A stretch of 64,000 nucleotides of DNA from JAVVTR01 sp036653535 (GTDB taxonomy: Bacteria > Bacteroidota > Bacteroidia > Bacteroidales > P3). The stretch spans positions 1 through 64,000 of the forward strand of contig JAVVTR010000007.1 in assembly GCA_036653535.1 (NCBI GenBank), written 5' to 3'. The notes below the pieces were generated by a model. The model was given only the letters and a program-made list of their open reading frames with translations, searched no databases and was not told where the DNA came from. Made by a program: the position numbers and the translations under genes. Each line of letters begins with the position of its first letter. The stretch's first letter is position 1. Shown here piece after piece: positions 34,588-44,300 of this stretch.

Positions 34588-34619
34588 AAAAAGGGAAGTA
34601 ATGAATTACTTCCCTTTTT
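34588..34619. terminator. Terminator after the ompH genes
   Basis: A perfect 15-bp stem AAAAAGGGAAGTAAT / ATTACTTCCCTTTTT with a 2-nt centre, T-run on either strand. It ends the envelope operon on the minus strand, 60 bp past the last stop. Confidence 0.85.
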
Positions 34620-34679
34620 ATATAAATTCTTGTAATGGTTCACTAAACGGAAAGGATAGAAACCTAAACTTAAAGAACT

Positions 34680-35198
34680 TTACTTAGTAAGACCCAATTT
34701 TTTCTTTACAATAAGCATTACATCATCGCTGTCTACCCCATAAAGTACGGCTCCTGCACTGGAATCAAATATATAGCTATATTTTCCTTCTTTAGCCACT
34801 TCTTCAATGGCCTTTTTGGCCTTATTCATAATGGGAGTAAGCAAGGATTGAGATTTAGTCTTATAATCTTCGTCTGCCTGTTGCATAAAGTCTTGGGTAC
34901 GGGTCTGCATATCTTGAATTTCCTTTTGCTTAGTCTGCTTAATTAGCTCCGACCATTGACCTTGACTATTTTGATAATCGGTATATTTATTTTGCAATTC
35001 CGTTTGCATAAGAGTAATGTTATTTTCCAACTCCTTAGCATATTTTTGCAGGGTAGCCTGAGCCGAATCTGTTTCCGGCATTGCTTGCATTAATTCTGCA
35101 GAATTAATATGTCCAAATTTTAAGGTCTGTGCTTGTGTAAAACTAACCGATGCAAATAAAAGGAATCCCATACAAATGGGCATCAAAATTTTTTTCAT
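34680..35198 (-). CDS. OmpH/Skp family periplasmic chaperone
   Basis: A 172-aa protein with signal peptide MKKILMPICMGFLLFASVSF (cleavage after TQAQ). Then comes LKFGHINSAELMQAMPETDSA, the usual OmpH opening strand and motif, followed by a long amphipathic helical hairpin (about 45-125). It ends with the second strand part (YSYIFDSSAGAVLYGVDSDD) and VKKKLGL. Skp-like trimers hold unfolded outer-membrane proteins on their way to BamA. It is the second of two ompH genes behind bamA and has its own -7 box (35304-35311). Confidence 0.9.
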   Translation of the reverse strand: MKKILMPICMGFLLFASVSFTQAQTLKFGHINSAELMQAMPETDSAQATLQKYAKELENNITLMQTELQNKYTDYQNSQGQWSELIKQTKQKEIQDMQTRTQDFMQQADEDYKTKSQSLLTPIMNKAKKAIEEVAKEGKYSYIFDSSAGAVLYGVDSDDVMLIVKKKLGLTK

Positions 35199-35303
35199 GT
35201 ATTAATAATTTTAAAGTTAAAGTGGATATAAAATCAAAAAAATGCCATAACATAGTTTCCAAAAAATAGGTCTCTGCTATAAGCAAGGAAACGAAATAAG
35301 ATG

Positions 35304-35311
35304 CAAAGATA
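35304..35311 (-). promoter_or_regulatory. -7 box upstream of the distal ompH gene
   Basis: On the minus strand it reads TATCTTTG (TAnnTTTG), about 105 nt before the start at 35198. This suggests the last chaperone gene can be transcribed separately from the upstream bamA transcript. Confidence 0.5.
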
Positions 35312-35356
35312 GTATTTTTCAACAAATATTCCCCTTTGCCAATTTTGCTTCCTGCT

Positions 35357-35953
35357 TTAATTTCCCAATTTTATACCGGTATTAATTTCATTTGGTTTAG
35401 TACTCCCTCCAATATCAATGGTGTTCTTTTTCTTTGCATCGGGAGTATATCCCATATCTTTAAGAACATCGTTGCTAATATCTATTTTACTATCTGCATA
35501 CAAGATATTGGAATTATCGGCACGGTCGAATACAAATACAAATTGTTTCTGTTGTGCTCGTTTCTCAATAGCATTATAAACTTTATCTTGAATAGGGCGG
35601 ATCAATTCCTGACGCCTTTTAAATAAATCCCCATCATTCCCAAAACGTTTTTTTTGCAAGTCTTTGGCTTCTTTTTCCTTTTGTATAATTTCGTTTTCGC
35701 GACGATTTTTCATGTCTTCCGTAAGTAAAGGCGCATCGTTTTGATACTTTTTATACAAGGCGTCTATAGCCGAAAATTTCGCTTCTATGTCTTTTTGCCA
35801 CGTAATCGCTGTCTCGTCTATCTGCTTTTGCGCCTGATCGTATTCGGGAATATTCGATAAAATATATTCTGTATTTACATAGGCGTATTTTTGCCCATAT
35901 ACAAAAGAACTGAACATCAAGGCCATTAAGGCCATCATTCCTATTTTTTTCAT
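35357..35953 (-). CDS. OmpH/Skp family periplasmic chaperone (proximal copy)
   Basis: A 198-aa protein with signal peptide MKKIGMMALMALMFSSFVYG. It opens with KYAYVNTEYILSNIPEYDQA, the family core start. A long charged helical hairpin (about 40-125) and the second beta part FVFVFDRADNSNILYADSKI follow, then a disordered C-terminal tail (about 165-198) rich in Lys, Asn and Thr that the other copy lacks. It lies 172 bp behind bamA and 158 bp before the second ompH copy. Two ompH genes behind bamA is the arrangement seen in Porphyromonas-like genomes. Different clients for the two copies are possible but not shown. Confidence 0.9.
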   Translation of the reverse strand: MKKIGMMALMALMFSSFVYGQKYAYVNTEYILSNIPEYDQAQKQIDETAITWQKDIEAKFSAIDALYKKYQNDAPLLTEDMKNRRENEIIQKEKEAKDLQKKRFGNDGDLFKRRQELIRPIQDKVYNAIEKRAQQKQFVFVFDRADNSNILYADSKIDISNDVLKDMGYTPDAKKKNTIDIGGSTKPNEINTGIKLGN

Positions 35954-36125
35954 GTATGTATGTTTTAAATCCTATTTTATTTTTCTAAAGCCAATCTCTA
36001 AGAGAGGTTCAAGTTTCAAAGTTCGAGGCTCAAAGATGAAATAAACATCAAATAATATGCCAAACTTGCTTAGACTATGCCCTATAGAGTATTTGCAATA
36101 CCATAGAAAGATAACACCTGCCCCA

Positions 36126-38702
36126 CTACCAATCCAAAGATTGATTAATAGAGAAATGGAAATGACTACCATTAGCCTTAGGATCTCCTGGCACTTTATC
36201 GAAACCATATCCCCAATCGAGTCCAAACATACCCATGGCAGCAAGATACAAGCGCAAGCCAACACCAGCCGATTTATATACTCTAAAAGGATTCAAATTA
36301 TTGGCTACCGCCCAACTATTTCCTGCTTCAAAAAAAGCCAAGGCATAAATAGTAGCCGCCGGATTATTAGAAATAGGATAACGAACCTCTAAGGTAATTT
36401 TGTCGTAAGCCGTGGCTCCGGTAGCAGGGGAAAGCGAATTATTCGAATATCCACGCATACCAATTAATTCACGCCCATCTAAACCAAAGCCCGTAAGCCC
36501 ATCCCCTCCCAAATAAAAGCGTTCAAACAAAGGATAACCTGTTTTTCTATTGTAATAGCTCAAAAATCCTACCCGCAAACGCGCATTAATTACTAAATTA
36601 GCAATAGGATTAAAATACCAACCCGCCTTAAAAGATATTTTATAATACTCTAACCACTTATAGTGATCTTTGGGATTACTACTGGCATAAGCCTTACTTC
36701 CAAACAAGGTATAAGGTGGGGTCAACTGCACCGTTAACGACAAGGAAGAACCCGTTTTTGGGAAGAAAGAAGCATCCAAATTTTGACGCTGCAAAGTAAT
36801 ACTATAGTTGATATTATTGGATATTCCCTCATTAATTCCATTATCCATATTGTAATTATGCATCTGATAACGCTCATAATTGATAGATTGATACAAGGTA
36901 AAGAAATCATCTGGCCATTTGAGCCTTTGTCCCAAACCCACCGAAGCTCCATCTACAATTAAACGTCCATACAGAGGATTCTTCTTCGAAACCCCATTGG
37001 ATTGCATGGAGTGATTATACGACACACTCAAGGCCAATGGTTTTTTCCCTCCCAACCAAGGCTCAGTAAAGGAAGCAGAAACCGACCAGTAATAAGTTCC
37101 GTTCGATTGTGCCCTCAAACTCAAAGTTTGACCATCTCCCGAAGGCAAAGGCTTCCATCTATCTTTTTTAAAGAGGTTTCGTAAAGAGAAATTATTAAAA
37201 GAAATACCAATAGTTCCCACAATCAAACCACCGCCCCATCCTCCAGAAAGTTCCAATTGGTCGGAACCAACTTCTTCTAACTGATATTCCAAATCCGTGG
37301 TATTAGTACCATCCATACGAGGTTGTGGTTCCGGATTTAAGGTTTCATCATTAAAATACCTAAGTTGGCGCAAAGCATTAATAGAATTTATAATTTCGGT
37401 ACGGCTAAAAAGCTGCCCTGGCACGGTACGAGTTTCTCGCAAAATAACATGATCATTAGTACGGGTATTTCCTCTAATTCGAATCTCGTTAAAACGTGCT
37501 TGGGATCCTTCCACAATACGAATTTCAATATCTACCGTATCGTTATAAACCAAGGTTTCCACCGGAGTAGCAGAAAAATATAGATAGCCATCATCGAAAT
37601 ACAAAGAATTAATATCCAAACCCGAAGGATTCATCATTAAGTTTTTTGTAAATTTTTCTTCGTTATAAATTTCTCCCTTTTTAACATTTAAAATGGCTTT
37701 TAACTGCTCTTCACTATATTTTTTATTTCCAACAAAAGAAATATTTCCAAAATAATAAGGATCCCCCTCAAAAACCTTTATTTTAATACCCAAACGAGTA
37801 GGATTAATGGTGTAAACCGAGTCATCAACCACACGAAAATCCCTAAAGCCCTCTTTATTGTAGGCTTCCGACAAAGACTTCAAATCTTCCCGAAAAGCCG
37901 AAGCTACATACTTAGACCTCTTCCAAAACCTCCACCAAGCCTCCTCTTTGGTGTTTTTCATCTTCCGCTTCAACTTCTGGGACGGAAAGGCCAAATTTTC
38001 CTTATTTCCCACCTTTCCAAAAGCCTTGCTTATTTTTTGCCAAACATTAAGCCCTTCCACTTCCGGCATAAGAGCTTTATTCCCATCAAAATGAATGGTT
38101 TCTATCTTTATTCTATCGTTTTTATTGATTTTTACTATTAAAATTAAAGAATTGGCTTGAACCGTATCTGCCTTTTTTATAATAGAAACTTCCGCATTTA
38201 GAAAAGACTTTTCGATCATAATTTCTCTCACCTTCTTTTCTATCTGCCCTATTTTATAATCGGTAATAATATCGCCCTCTTTTATCGTAATATCTTCCTT
38301 GATTTTATTTTCTATGGTTTTATTAACCCCTATGATAGCCATAGAGGCCAAACGTGGTCTTTCCTCTAAAAAGATATTCAAATAAACCCGCTTCCCCTCT
38401 ATTTTAGTAATGGTAATGAGAATGTTTTCAAAAAGGCCTTGTTTCCAAAGTTTATCTACTGCATTGGCTATCGCATCTCCAGGAATATTAATCTGTTGTC
38501 CAACCACCAAGCCGGAGAGGTGCACTAAAGCGTTATTATCTAAAAAACTAACCCCACTAACACTAATGTCTGCTATTTGATACTCTTTAGGGGAAACATA
38601 AGAAACCACTTCCTGTGCAAACAAAGGCGAGAAACCTCCTCCGGAAAGCTGCAATAAAACAGATAGCCATACACCGACTACTACACTTACTTTTTTTACC
38701 AT
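36126..38702 (-). CDS. bamA: Outer membrane assembly protein BamA (Omp85)
   Basis: An 858-aa outer membrane protein. The signal peptide covers about 1-29. POTRA domains span about 35-470 (for example IADISVSGVSFLDNNALVHL, IKIKVFEGDPYYFGNISFVG, IEIRIVEGSQARFNEIRIRG), followed by a 16-strand barrel to the C-terminus. The last region has RFYLGGDGLTGFGLDGRELI with the family-type loop and ends in HFHFSINQSLDW, with an aromatic last residue as expected for a Bam substrate. It inserts beta-barrel proteins, probably including the T9SS barrel proteins. An unusually charged insertion (about 225-260, KLKRKMKNTKEEAWWRFWKR) lies between POTRA domains, a feature seen in Bacteroidota BamA. uppS ends 1 bp upstream. 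Confidence 0.95.
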   Translation of the reverse strand: MVKKVSVVVGVWLSVLLQLSGGGFSPLFAQEVVSYVSPKEYQIADISVSGVSFLDNNALVHLSGLVVGQQINIPGDAIANAVDKLWKQGLFENILITITKIEGKRVYLNIFLEERPRLASMAIIGVNKTIENKIKEDITIKEGDIITDYKIGQIEKKVREIMIEKSFLNAEVSIIKKADTVQANSLILIVKINKNDRIKIETIHFDGNKALMPEVEGLNVWQKISKAFGKVGNKENLAFPSQKLKRKMKNTKEEAWWRFWKRSKYVASAFREDLKSLSEAYNKEGFRDFRVVDDSVYTINPTRLGIKIKVFEGDPYYFGNISFVGNKKYSEEQLKAILNVKKGEIYNEEKFTKNLMMNPSGLDINSLYFDDGYLYFSATPVETLVYNDTVDIEIRIVEGSQARFNEIRIRGNTRTNDHVILRETRTVPGQLFSRTEIINSINALRQLRYFNDETLNPEPQPRMDGTNTTDLEYQLEEVGSDQLELSGGWGGGLIVGTIGISFNNFSLRNLFKKDRWKPLPSGDGQTLSLRAQSNGTYYWSVSASFTEPWLGGKKPLALSVSYNHSMQSNGVSKKNPLYGRLIVDGASVGLGQRLKWPDDFFTLYQSINYERYQMHNYNMDNGINEGISNNINYSITLQRQNLDASFFPKTGSSLSLTVQLTPPYTLFGSKAYASSNPKDHYKWLEYYKISFKAGWYFNPIANLVINARLRVGFLSYYNRKTGYPLFERFYLGGDGLTGFGLDGRELIGMRGYSNNSLSPATGATAYDKITLEVRYPISNNPAATIYALAFFEAGNSWAVANNLNPFRVYKSAGVGLRLYLAAMGMFGLDWGYGFDKVPGDPKANGSHFHFSINQSLDW

Positions 38703-38703
38703 G

Positions 38704-39453
38704 CTATTTTTCGGAAATAATCTGGTTGGCCGTTTTTCCGAAGCGACGTTCCCTTTGTTGATAATTGACCAATGCCTCGAAAAACATTTCCTTAGAAAAA
38801 TCGGGCCAAAAGACGGGCGTAAAATAAAGTTCGCTATAAGCTAATTGCCATAATAAAAAATTACTAATTCTATATTCTCCGCTGGTGCGGATTAATAAAT
38901 CCGGATCCGGCATAAAAGAGGAACAAAGATGAGATTCTACCACTTCCTGGTTAATATCCTCCAAATCCAAAGACCCATTTAATACCTTAAAGGAAATTTG
39001 TTTCACCGCTTGGGTTATTTCCCAACGAGAACCATAACTCAAGGCCAAAACTAAATCCATTTTTTCATTTTCTTGCGTTTTGCGCAAAGTATCTTCCAAC
39101 TCTAAGCGAATAGAAGCATCTAAAATCGAAATATCGCCCATAACCCTTAAGCGAATACCTTCTTTCACTAATAAAGGAGTTTCTTCTTTCAGAGATTGTA
39201 CCAAAAGCCCCATAAGAGCATTTATCTCTTCCAATGGTCTATTCCAATTTTCCATAGAAAACACATACAAAGTAAGATACCTTAGGTTTATTTCCCTTGC
39301 AGCCTGTGCGATAAGGCGAACCGTTTTCGCTCCTTGTATATGCCCCTGTGCACGTGGCAAATTACGAGCAGTAGCCCAACGACCATTGCCATCCATAATG
39401 ATAGCTACATGTTTTGGCATTTTTTCTGCGTTAATTTGCTCTTGAAAAGTCAT
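38704..39453 (-). CDS. uppS: Isoprenyl (undecaprenyl) diphosphate synthase
   Basis: A 249-aa cis-prenyltransferase that makes undecaprenyl diphosphate, the lipid carrier for peptidoglycan and surface sugars. It shows HVAIIMDGNGRWATARNLPR (catalytic D21), GHIQGAKTVR, YLTLYVFSMENWNRP, LVLALSYGSRWEI and DLLIRTSGEYRISNFLLWQ. The C-terminal end YSELYFTPVFWPDF matches the family. The length is usual. It is placed between porG (7 bp upstream) and bamA (1 bp downstream), so these three are one operon. Confidence 0.97.
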   Translation of the reverse strand: MTFQEQINAEKMPKHVAIIMDGNGRWATARNLPRAQGHIQGAKTVRLIAQAAREINLRYLTLYVFSMENWNRPLEEINALMGLLVQSLKEETPLLVKEGIRLRVMGDISILDASIRLELEDTLRKTQENEKMDLVLALSYGSRWEITQAVKQISFKVLNGSLDLEDINQEVVESHLCSSFMPDPDLLIRTSGEYRISNFLLWQLAYSELYFTPVFWPDFSKEMFFEALVNYQQRERRFGKTANQIISEK

Positions 39454-39460
39454 TCTGTTT

Positions 39461-40333
39461 TTATCTTCTTTTTAATCGTTCGGAAGCACTTTTAGAATAT
39501 GCAGGGCAATTCTCTTGAGGATTTCCCAACTTTACCGATACGGTAATACCAGCAAAAGAATACCAATCGAAAGTGCGGCTATCTCCACGCTGTGCACCCA
39601 CTTCATGCTTTATTTCAGATGGATCGGCAAAATGAGCAGCTAAGGTTCCATATTCCGACATTAACCTCCCTGCATCCGCATAACTTCCACTAACATCATC
39701 TAAATAGTCGCAAAAAGTTAATCGCATAGTCCATTCTATACCCAAACTAACCCTGGAACTTATGCTATATTTAAACCCAAGCCCAAAAGGAATAGCAAAC
39801 TGAGTTAAAGAATAATTTTTAACCTTGTAGTCCGACAAACCTTCTCCCTCGGTATGCAAAGGCCGTAAAGCAACCCATTTCGTATTTTTGGTGGTTTCAT
39901 CAAAATAATATCCTTTAGGATTCATAAAACATAAAGCAACCCCAGCGGTGAGATAAGGAGTAAACTTATAGCTTTTCTTACTTCCAATAAAAAAGTTAAG
40001 AAAATTCACCTCTATTTGCGCTGCAACATCCACAATATCACTACGAAAATTTAAATTGCGAGGATTATTCAATTTCTTATCATCCGCCGTAATACGCCCA
40101 TAGGTTCCCCCAAAACGAAAGGCCCAACGAGTATTAATATTATAGCGATAATAAAGCCCAGCAGCAGGTCTCGTTTGAAAAAAAAGTTTTTTAGGATTCA
40201 GATCTCCCAAATAGAAAGAGCCCCCCACTAAAACCCCCACTTCCGACCGTTGCGCCTGAAGCACTACAGGCAAAGCCATTAGGAGAGAAAGAAAGATGAC
40301 ATAAAAAAGCCTCGGAAAAACTTTATTAATCAT
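39461..40333 (-). CDS. porG: PorG-like (DUF6089) outer membrane beta-barrel, T9SS component
   Basis: A 290-aa outer membrane protein with signal peptide to LQAQ (about residue 28). It opens with SEVGVLVGGSFYLGDLNP, typical of DUF6089, and continues with alternating beta-strand stretches (AAGLYYRYNINTRWAFRFGG, YLTAGVALCFMNPKGYY). It ends with FDWYSFAGITVSVKLG followed by a Lys/Arg-rich tail. In Porphyromonas, PorG is an outer membrane part of the type IX machine that contacts the periplasmic PorKN ring. The PorG name rests on family layout and on its place directly before uppS and bamA, as in that genus. It has its own promoter (40356-40387). Confidence 0.8.
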   Translation of the reverse strand: MINKVFPRLFYVIFLSLLMALPVVLQAQRSEVGVLVGGSFYLGDLNPKKLFFQTRPAAGLYYRYNINTRWAFRFGGTYGRITADDKKLNNPRNLNFRSDIVDVAAQIEVNFLNFFIGSKKSYKFTPYLTAGVALCFMNPKGYYFDETTKNTKWVALRPLHTEGEGLSDYKVKNYSLTQFAIPFGLGFKYSISSRVSLGIEWTMRLTFCDYLDDVSGSYADAGRLMSEYGTLAAHFADPSEIKHEVGAQRGDSRTFDWYSFAGITVSVKLGNPQENCPAYSKSASERLKRR

Positions 40334-40355
40334 AGGTATTCGAGAAAATTAAAGG

Positions 40356-40387
40356 CAAAGGTACATTTTTTTTTGCACTTTGACAAA
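40356..40387 (-). promoter_or_regulatory. Promoter of the porG-uppS-bamA operon
   Basis: On the minus strand the -33 box TTTG (40387-40384) and -7 box TACCTTTG (40363-40356) are exactly 20 nt apart. This is the best-matching Bacteroidota-type promoter in the window, about 23 nt upstream of the start codon. Confidence 0.7.
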
Positions 40388-40408
40388 AGTACTTTTCACA
40401 GGCCCTCT

Positions 40409-41362
40409 CTAATTGGAATTACGAGCGTTGGCTCCCCACATTAATTTTTCACGAATAACATCGAAAAAGCTACGATCTTTTAATCTCAAAGTAGAAAAAC
40501 GAAAAGAAGCCTTGCGAATAAAAAATGTAAATGGACTTTGAAGAGTATATATTTTAGAATCTAAAGACACCTTAAATTCTTTAGTACCTTCTATTTGTAT
40601 TTCAATTTGTGCATCTCCCGGCAATACCACCGGACGAACGGTAAGCGTATGAGAAGCCACGGGGGTAATAAGTAAATTATCGGCCTGAGGAAGCAAAATA
40701 GGTCCCCCACAACTTAAAGAATAGGCGGTAGAGCCAGTGGGAGTAGCAAAAACAACCCCATCCCCATAATAAGTGTTTAGGAAAGCACCGTTTACACTTA
40801 CTTTTATAGAAATTAAAGAATCTGTATCACATTTAAAAACAACTACTTCGTTGAGCGCATAAGGAAACATTTTTGAAAATATAGCCTCATTACTCCCTTG
40901 TATGGCGTGCTTTTCCTCCTCTTTTGGAAAACAACTAAGGCTCTGAGAACATACTTGCAAAACTCCTCTTTCGTCTTGAACATACAAGCCCGAAAATAAA
41001 CCTTGCAATGCAAGAGCAACTTCCTCTCGTCCTATACCAGAAAGAAAACCAAGATGGCCTAAATTCAGCCCAAATACAGGAACCCCCGAATCTTTTACCA
41101 AAGAGAGAGTATCTAATAAAGTGCCATCTCCTCCCAAGCTCAATACCACCTCCGTATTTTCGGGCAAAACATCCGTAAACGATTTTATACCCTCTTGGTA
41201 TGGAGGAAGATGTGCTTGTATCCAACGAACTAATTCCGGACAAAAGTAAAACTCCTCTTGCGTATCCTCCTTAGAAGTGCTTTCCCATATTTTTTGGAAC
41301 AAGGCTGTCAATAAAAGGGAATCCCCTTCTTCTATCCGTTTACTAAAAAGCGCTATTTTCAC
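40409..41362 (-). CDS. nadK: NAD kinase
   Basis: A 317-aa cytoplasmic enzyme that phosphorylates NAD+ to NADP+. It shows the VVLSLGGDGTLLDTL motif (D79 as catalytic Asp), GLNLGHLGFLSGIG, ALNEVVVFK, GDGVVFATPTGSTAYSLSCG and TPVASHTLTVRPVVLPG. The length is slightly above average because of a loop at about 140-175 that is rich in Cys, Lys and Glu. It lies 6 bp after the giant T9SS gene and 75 bp before porG, with the porG promoter in the gap. Confidence 0.95.
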   Translation of the reverse strand: MKIALFSKRIEEGDSLLLTALFQKIWESTSKEDTQEEFYFCPELVRWIQAHLPPYQEGIKSFTDVLPENTEVVLSLGGDGTLLDTLSLVKDSGVPVFGLNLGHLGFLSGIGREEVALALQGLFSGLYVQDERGVLQVCSQSLSCFPKEEEKHAIQGSNEAIFSKMFPYALNEVVVFKCDTDSLISIKVSVNGAFLNTYYGDGVVFATPTGSTAYSLSCGGPILLPQADNLLITPVASHTLTVRPVVLPGDAQIEIQIEGTKEFKVSLDSKIYTLQSPFTFFIRKASFRFSTLRLKDRSFFDVIREKLMWGANARNSN

Positions 41363-41368
41363 TAATAT

Positions 41369-44300
41369 TTATAATTTTGAAATTTTAACCGTCGACACCC
41401 CTTTATCGGATAGAGCCTTTATAATGTACAATCCGGATTTATAACCCCTTATATCTAAAGACAAGGAGGTACTTCTTTTACCAACTGCAAGTACTCGCCA
41501 TAAGCGCCCTTGTATATCAAAAATTTGCACTTCATAAACGCCTTCTGTATAATTTATATTTAGCGTTTCCATTACCGGATTTGGATAAGCAGAAAGGTAA
41601 TTTAACCGAAAATTATTTTTCTCTACCCCCAAAGAATCTTTTGGAATGGTATCTCTCCTTATAGTAATACTTAAACGCATAGCAATAGTATCGTTCTTTC
41701 TATTTTCGTCTAATTTCCAAAAAGAAAAAACCTTTAAATCATAGAGAGAATCTCTATTGGATGACAAGGATATTTTTTTAGAAAAAGTATAAAAAGAAGT
41801 GGCTCCTCCCTTTATTTCTTCCATCATTTCTTCTGCATCCGATACGACCACGTTATTAAGCAGTGCCGTGAATGGAATCTTACTTTCTCTCCAATTTCCC
41901 TTATTGGTCAATGAAATTTTTACCTTTAAATTTAAAGGGACCAAGCCTTCTGAAATGGTATCTTTTATTGGAACCGGCTCTACAAAAGCATTTAAGGCCA
42001 CATCTCGAATACCATAAACCGACAAGCTAATATCCTCTAAATAGGAAACAGCATCCGAAGCCGATTGCTTGCTTTTTAAAACAAAAACTATAGCATAACG
42101 TCCTTCTGTTTGCGTTTTAAACAGGCATTCATATTTATCGTAAGACCCTAATGGGAAAATAGAATCTCGTAGTAGTTTATCTGTAAAAGTTTGATTTTCG
42201 GAATAATGGCGAAGATATATTTGAAAATAATCTGAAACGTTATTGCTTTTATTCTTGGCATAAAAAACGAGGCCATACTCCTGAGCACGAGCAGTGAAGC
42301 AAGTAGTAAGGAAGTGATCTTCCGTAGAACGCCCCTGTCCTTGATAAAATAAATAATTGGAACCACTATGGGCCAAACTCGGCTGTGTTCCTAATTTCCA
42401 GGTGTTACCATCTTGATTGGCATCCACTATACTCCCTTTCAAACCATCCATCCCTCCTTCGAAATCCAATAGTAAAGGTAAAGTTTCAGAAGCAATCACC
42501 TCTGCCTCTCCATAAAGGGTATCATCGACTCGATTTTTTTCATCAGCCATAGCGGCATATATTTTTACCGTATGCTTTCCGCCTACCGACAAATCCCATG
42601 TTACCGGCAAAATATAATCTACCGTTTCTCCAAAGCCAAGAATTTTGGTATAGCTTACTTCTTGTGGTGCTTTTCCATCTAAACTCAACTGTAATTTTAC
42701 AGAATCCAAATTAAAAAATCCAATATTAGTAAGGCGCACAGAAATTTCCTCCGCATTTCTAAATTCACATTCACTCACCGATTTACGATAATGCAAATCG
42801 CTTAATTTTATCTGCGTTTTGACCGAAGAAATGCTATCCATTATCAAAACACGATCTAAGTAAATAGGCTGGGAAAAAGCTGGCAAACTGGCTTTAAATG
42901 CCAAAAACAGAGGCGTGGTGGCACGCTCTCCTAAAGCAGACATATTAATGTAAGTAGAATACTTTGTATATTCCGTTTTAACTAAATCCTTCACTAACAA
43001 TAAGGTATCGGTAAAATTATAAATATCATTCCCATTATAAGAATAATAAACCTCTAATTTTTCTTTCTCATTAGAAGAAAACGAGGCATTAGGATGCCGA
43101 TAATAAAAAGAGAACAAATAAGTAGTATCTAAAGCCAGGGCAAGAGGAGGACTAATTAAATAATCTTGTACATCCATCCCCTTAGGTTCGCAAGCGGCCA
43201 GCCATTTGCCCTCATAGGCCAATGATTCGTTTTCTTTAATAGACCAAACAGGTTCACCACTATGAGCAGTACGAGTGGTCCAAAGAAAAGAGGATGCCAA
43301 AGAAAAGTCTTCTAAGTATGGCATAGCAAAAGAAGGCAGACCATCAAAAGAATAACCAACAGTATCTATAGGATCGTTGCTTCCAGCACTTTCAATCCAA
43401 AACTTGAGAGTATAGGGAATAGCTGCAGAAAAATCGGCATAAGTAGCAAAAGTGAAATTATCGCAAGCATAAGGAGGTACATCTCCTACAGAATTTTCTC
43501 TAATTGGCACATTGTCATTAATTTGATAGCAATAAGTAAGCTCGTTTGGAACTAAAGAACTGCCTTTATAATTTTTCATTAAAGCCGTTAAATAAACTCG
43601 ATTGGAACCCATTTTCGCCTGCATTGGCACCGATGTGCCCAAAAACTGAGCAGAAGTTTTTTTCCGAGCATATAAACGAAAATTATCTACATACAAATCG
43701 TAATTTGCCGAATTGGTATTAAAGTCGTTAGGGGTATTTACCTTATAGTGAACCGAAACATAATACACTCCATCTTGAACCACCCTAAAACTATGTTCTA
43801 CATCGGCATAAACTAAGGTACCCGCCGTTTCTGTCCATTTAAACTCCCCTTTACTCTCTTGGGCTACTCCTGTGTAAGGAGGCGCATATGGATATACACA
43901 AAGATCGTAGTTTAAAACATTGGAAGAGCCACCTTTGCCAGCTATACCCACCGTATAAGAAACACCCGCCTGTAATTTTACCGGGTGAAAAAGCAAGTAA
44001 TCGTTAGCGGTAACTCCTTTTTTCGCAACAGCTTTAGCCGCATAAGAACTATTATAAGCAAGTCCTGCATTGGCTTTCTCGTTTACGGTCCAGGTGGTTC
44101 CATCGTTATTTAAATCCATAAAATCCATAAACTTATTGGCCTGCAAAAGAGGAGATTCCTTGTCGCTATATACATCATATTCGTAAAAAAAATCCATTTC
44201 GTTGAACACAGCCGTATCTATACTCAGTTGATTTAAGACTAAGCCCTTTTGACCATCCTCACTAAAGGCTCTAAAAGAAAGATAATAAGTACCATCCGCC